Shown here piece after piece: positions 63,151 through 64,000 of a stretch of DNA of 64,000 bases. The stretch lies in NCBI RefSeq assembly GCF_014638355.1, contig NZ_BMFK01000001.1, positions 1,627,160-1,691,159 of the forward strand. Reading direction: 5' to 3'. Origin of the DNA: Priestia taiwanensis (GTDB taxonomy: Bacteria; Bacillota; Bacilli; Bacillales; Bacillaceae_G). The notes beneath the pieces were generated by a model. That model searched no databases. It worked only from the letters and a program-made list of their open reading frames with translations, and was not told the origin of the DNA. Each line of letters starts with the position of its first letter. The stretch's first letter is position 1. The position numbers were made by a program, and so were the translations under genes.

Positions 63151-63570
63151 TTATGTCATCTTCTTAAATAGATCATTCATGATACGAACCTCTTCATCCG
63201 TATAGCAGTCAAATCTCTCTCTCATATAATTCGCTTGCAGCTCTTCCATCTCTGTCACAAGCTTCATGCCCGCCTCTGTAATTTCTAAATAGACGACACG
63301 GCGATCATTATTACAACGATTACGCTCTACTAACTCTCGCTTAATTAATTTCTCTGTCACCGCTGTAATATGGCTATTTGAGACGATTAACTCGCTCGCG
63401 ATTTTTGATACCATTTGTTGCTTGTCTCGCTTCAAAATACGTAACACAAAAAATTCATTCAGCGGTATGTACGAATCAAACATTTGATTCATATCTGTTC
63501 GAAATCGACGGATAGTAAAGCGAAAATTGTTCGCTAATTCTTCCACTGCTGCTTTTCTTTCTGGATTCAT
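63151..63570 (-). CDS. MarR-family transcriptional regulator
   Basis: A 139-aa dimeric winged-helix regulator. Patterns: FFVLRILKRDKQQMVSKIAS, recognition region LIVSNSHITAVTEKLIKREL, wing RNRCNNDRRVVYLEITEAG. The ATG at 63570 has AAAGGAG 11 nt upstream; the longer frame to 63612 is less likely. The DNR-type wing motif is present. Target genes are not evident, since the neighbours are a MerR-like gene and a DUF4183 protein. Confidence 0.85.
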   Translation of the reverse strand: MNPERKAAVEELANNFRFTIRRFRTDMNQMFDSYIPLNEFFVLRILKRDKQQMVSKIASELIVSNSHITAVTEKLIKRELVERNRCNNDRRVVYLEITEAGMKLVTEMEELQANYMRERFDCYTDEEVRIMNDLFKKMT

Positions 63571-63696
63571 TCGTTCATCTTCTCCTTTCCATACTAATTC
63601 ATAGCCCCTCATTCCTTACATTATACTATAACGATTCCTTATTTTGTTAGAAATCCTATGCTTTTTTCCTTAGAATACATACTTTTTTACTAGGAA

Positions 63697-63730
63697 AAGC
63701 AAATAGAGCCTTCGTAGTAGGCTCTATTTA
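63697..63730 (-). terminator. Terminator of the DUF4183 gene
   Basis: On the minus strand AAATAGAGCC / GGCTCTATTT with an 8-9-nt loop, then TGCTTTTCC; a moderate terminator. Confidence 0.65.
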
Positions 63731-63733
63731 TCA

Positions 63734-64000
63734 TTATGTTGTAAGTGTTGTCGATACACTTAAGTTATTTGTCGCTGTAGACGTCGATGATCCTCCGAAA
63801 CTCACAACCTCTAATTGCGCACTTGTACTCAGCGTAAGAACCGTCCCCGTTATAACAAGACTACTATTTGTTAAAGTTACATTCCCAGCAGGTTGTAAAA
63901 TGCCGTTCAAATATGCATTATAATACCCATTCGTTGGCGGAGAAGGTAATCCATTTGCTGAAAGTGTCACACCGTTGTCGTTTTTGAAACTCGTCGCTTG
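63734..64000 (-). CDS. DUF4183-domain protein, C-terminal part (5' end outside window)
   Basis: The last ~88 residues of a protein open to the right edge. The text SFKNDNGVTLSANGLPS, GYYNAYLNGILQPAGNVTLT and LSTSAQLEVVSFGGSS matches the DUF4183 pattern, a beta-rich domain often found at the end of collagen-like or exosporium/spore-surface proteins in the B. cereus group. The end is Thr/Ser-rich. Whether a collagen-like repeat precedes it is beyond the window. Confidence 0.8.
   Translation of the reverse strand, partial: QATSFKNDNGVTLSANGLPSPPTNGYYNAYLNGILQPAGNVTLTNSSLVITGTVLTLSTSAQLEVVSFGGSSTSTATNNLSVSTTLTT

Noticed and set aside
1..64000. CRISPR arrays, IS elements, tRNA/rRNA genes, prophage
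   Set aside because: No regularly spaced repeats, transposase or integrase genes, cloverleaf or rRNA sequence were recognised on either strand.

Overview
The window reads as chromosomal DNA of a low-GC Firmicute, most likely a member of the Bacillus cereus group or a close relative. The evidence is the tenA-thiZXY-tenI-thiOSGFD thiamine cluster behind two TPP riboswitches, a guanine-riboswitch pbuG, purine-rich Shine-Dalgarno sites throughout, many TTG and GTG starts, and a DUF4183 spore-surface-type protein at the right edge. No rRNA, tRNA, CRISPR array, insertion sequence or prophage was found. The species cannot be named from this sequence alone.

Layout, left to right. 1-1181: 3' end of an aldo/keto reductase, a dispersed GC-rich repeat and a small membrane protein. 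1216-9351 (minus strand): a nine-gene thiamine salvage and thiazole operon controlled by two complete TPP riboswitches in series. 9528-13703: a zinc-ribbon protein, the guanine-riboswitch pbuG gene, a GNAT acetyltransferase, a two-CBS protein and a NERD protein. 14003-18712: a membrane glycerophosphodiesterase whose reading frame runs through its own terminator, an orphan glutamine synthetase with a GlnR/TnrA box, and a glutamate symporter. 18796-22134: an AraC regulator broken by an in-frame TGA, a PadR/VanZ-like pair, a TraB-type lipoprotein and a 51-aa protein. 22205-26263: DHA2 transporter, fumarase and small membrane proteins. 26458-36435: three lipoteichoic-acid-synthase family enzymes, two of them an adjacent variant pair, interleaved with arginine/ornithine-type and alanine/glycine-type transporters. 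36479-43189: YxeA-like lipoprotein, chemoreceptor, membrane proteins, OB-fold protein, nicotinamidase and a second DHA2 transporter. 43238-46064: a DD-carboxypeptidase next to a VanRS-like two-component system, sharing a 31-bp putative operator. 46342-50097: methyltransferase, MgtC, an ArsR plus saccharopine-dehydrogenase-like pair with shared operators, and a TSUP permease. 50358-55069 (minus): SdpR-SdpI followed by an array of DUF1648 mini-membrane proteins (four intact, two decayed), a YhfC-type intramembrane protease and a PH-domain protein. 55278-64000: YfnC/Fsr-like transporter, aminoglycoside-adenylyltransferase-like protein, two GGDEF-EAL paralogues (one with a ruined EAL site), a MerR-like DNA-binding protein, a MarR regulator and the truncated DUF4183 protein.

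The most distinctive module is the SdpRI/DUF1648/YhfC operon. It looks like an autoregulated membrane-immunity locus expanded by tandem duplication, with no recognisable toxin gene beside it. Other points of note are a family of hairpin repeats, two copies of which sit in riboswitch leaders between the terminator and the start codon; shared regulator-binding sequences at two regulator/target pairs; and three single-gene oddities (nonsense codon, lost stop codon, degenerate EAL domain).
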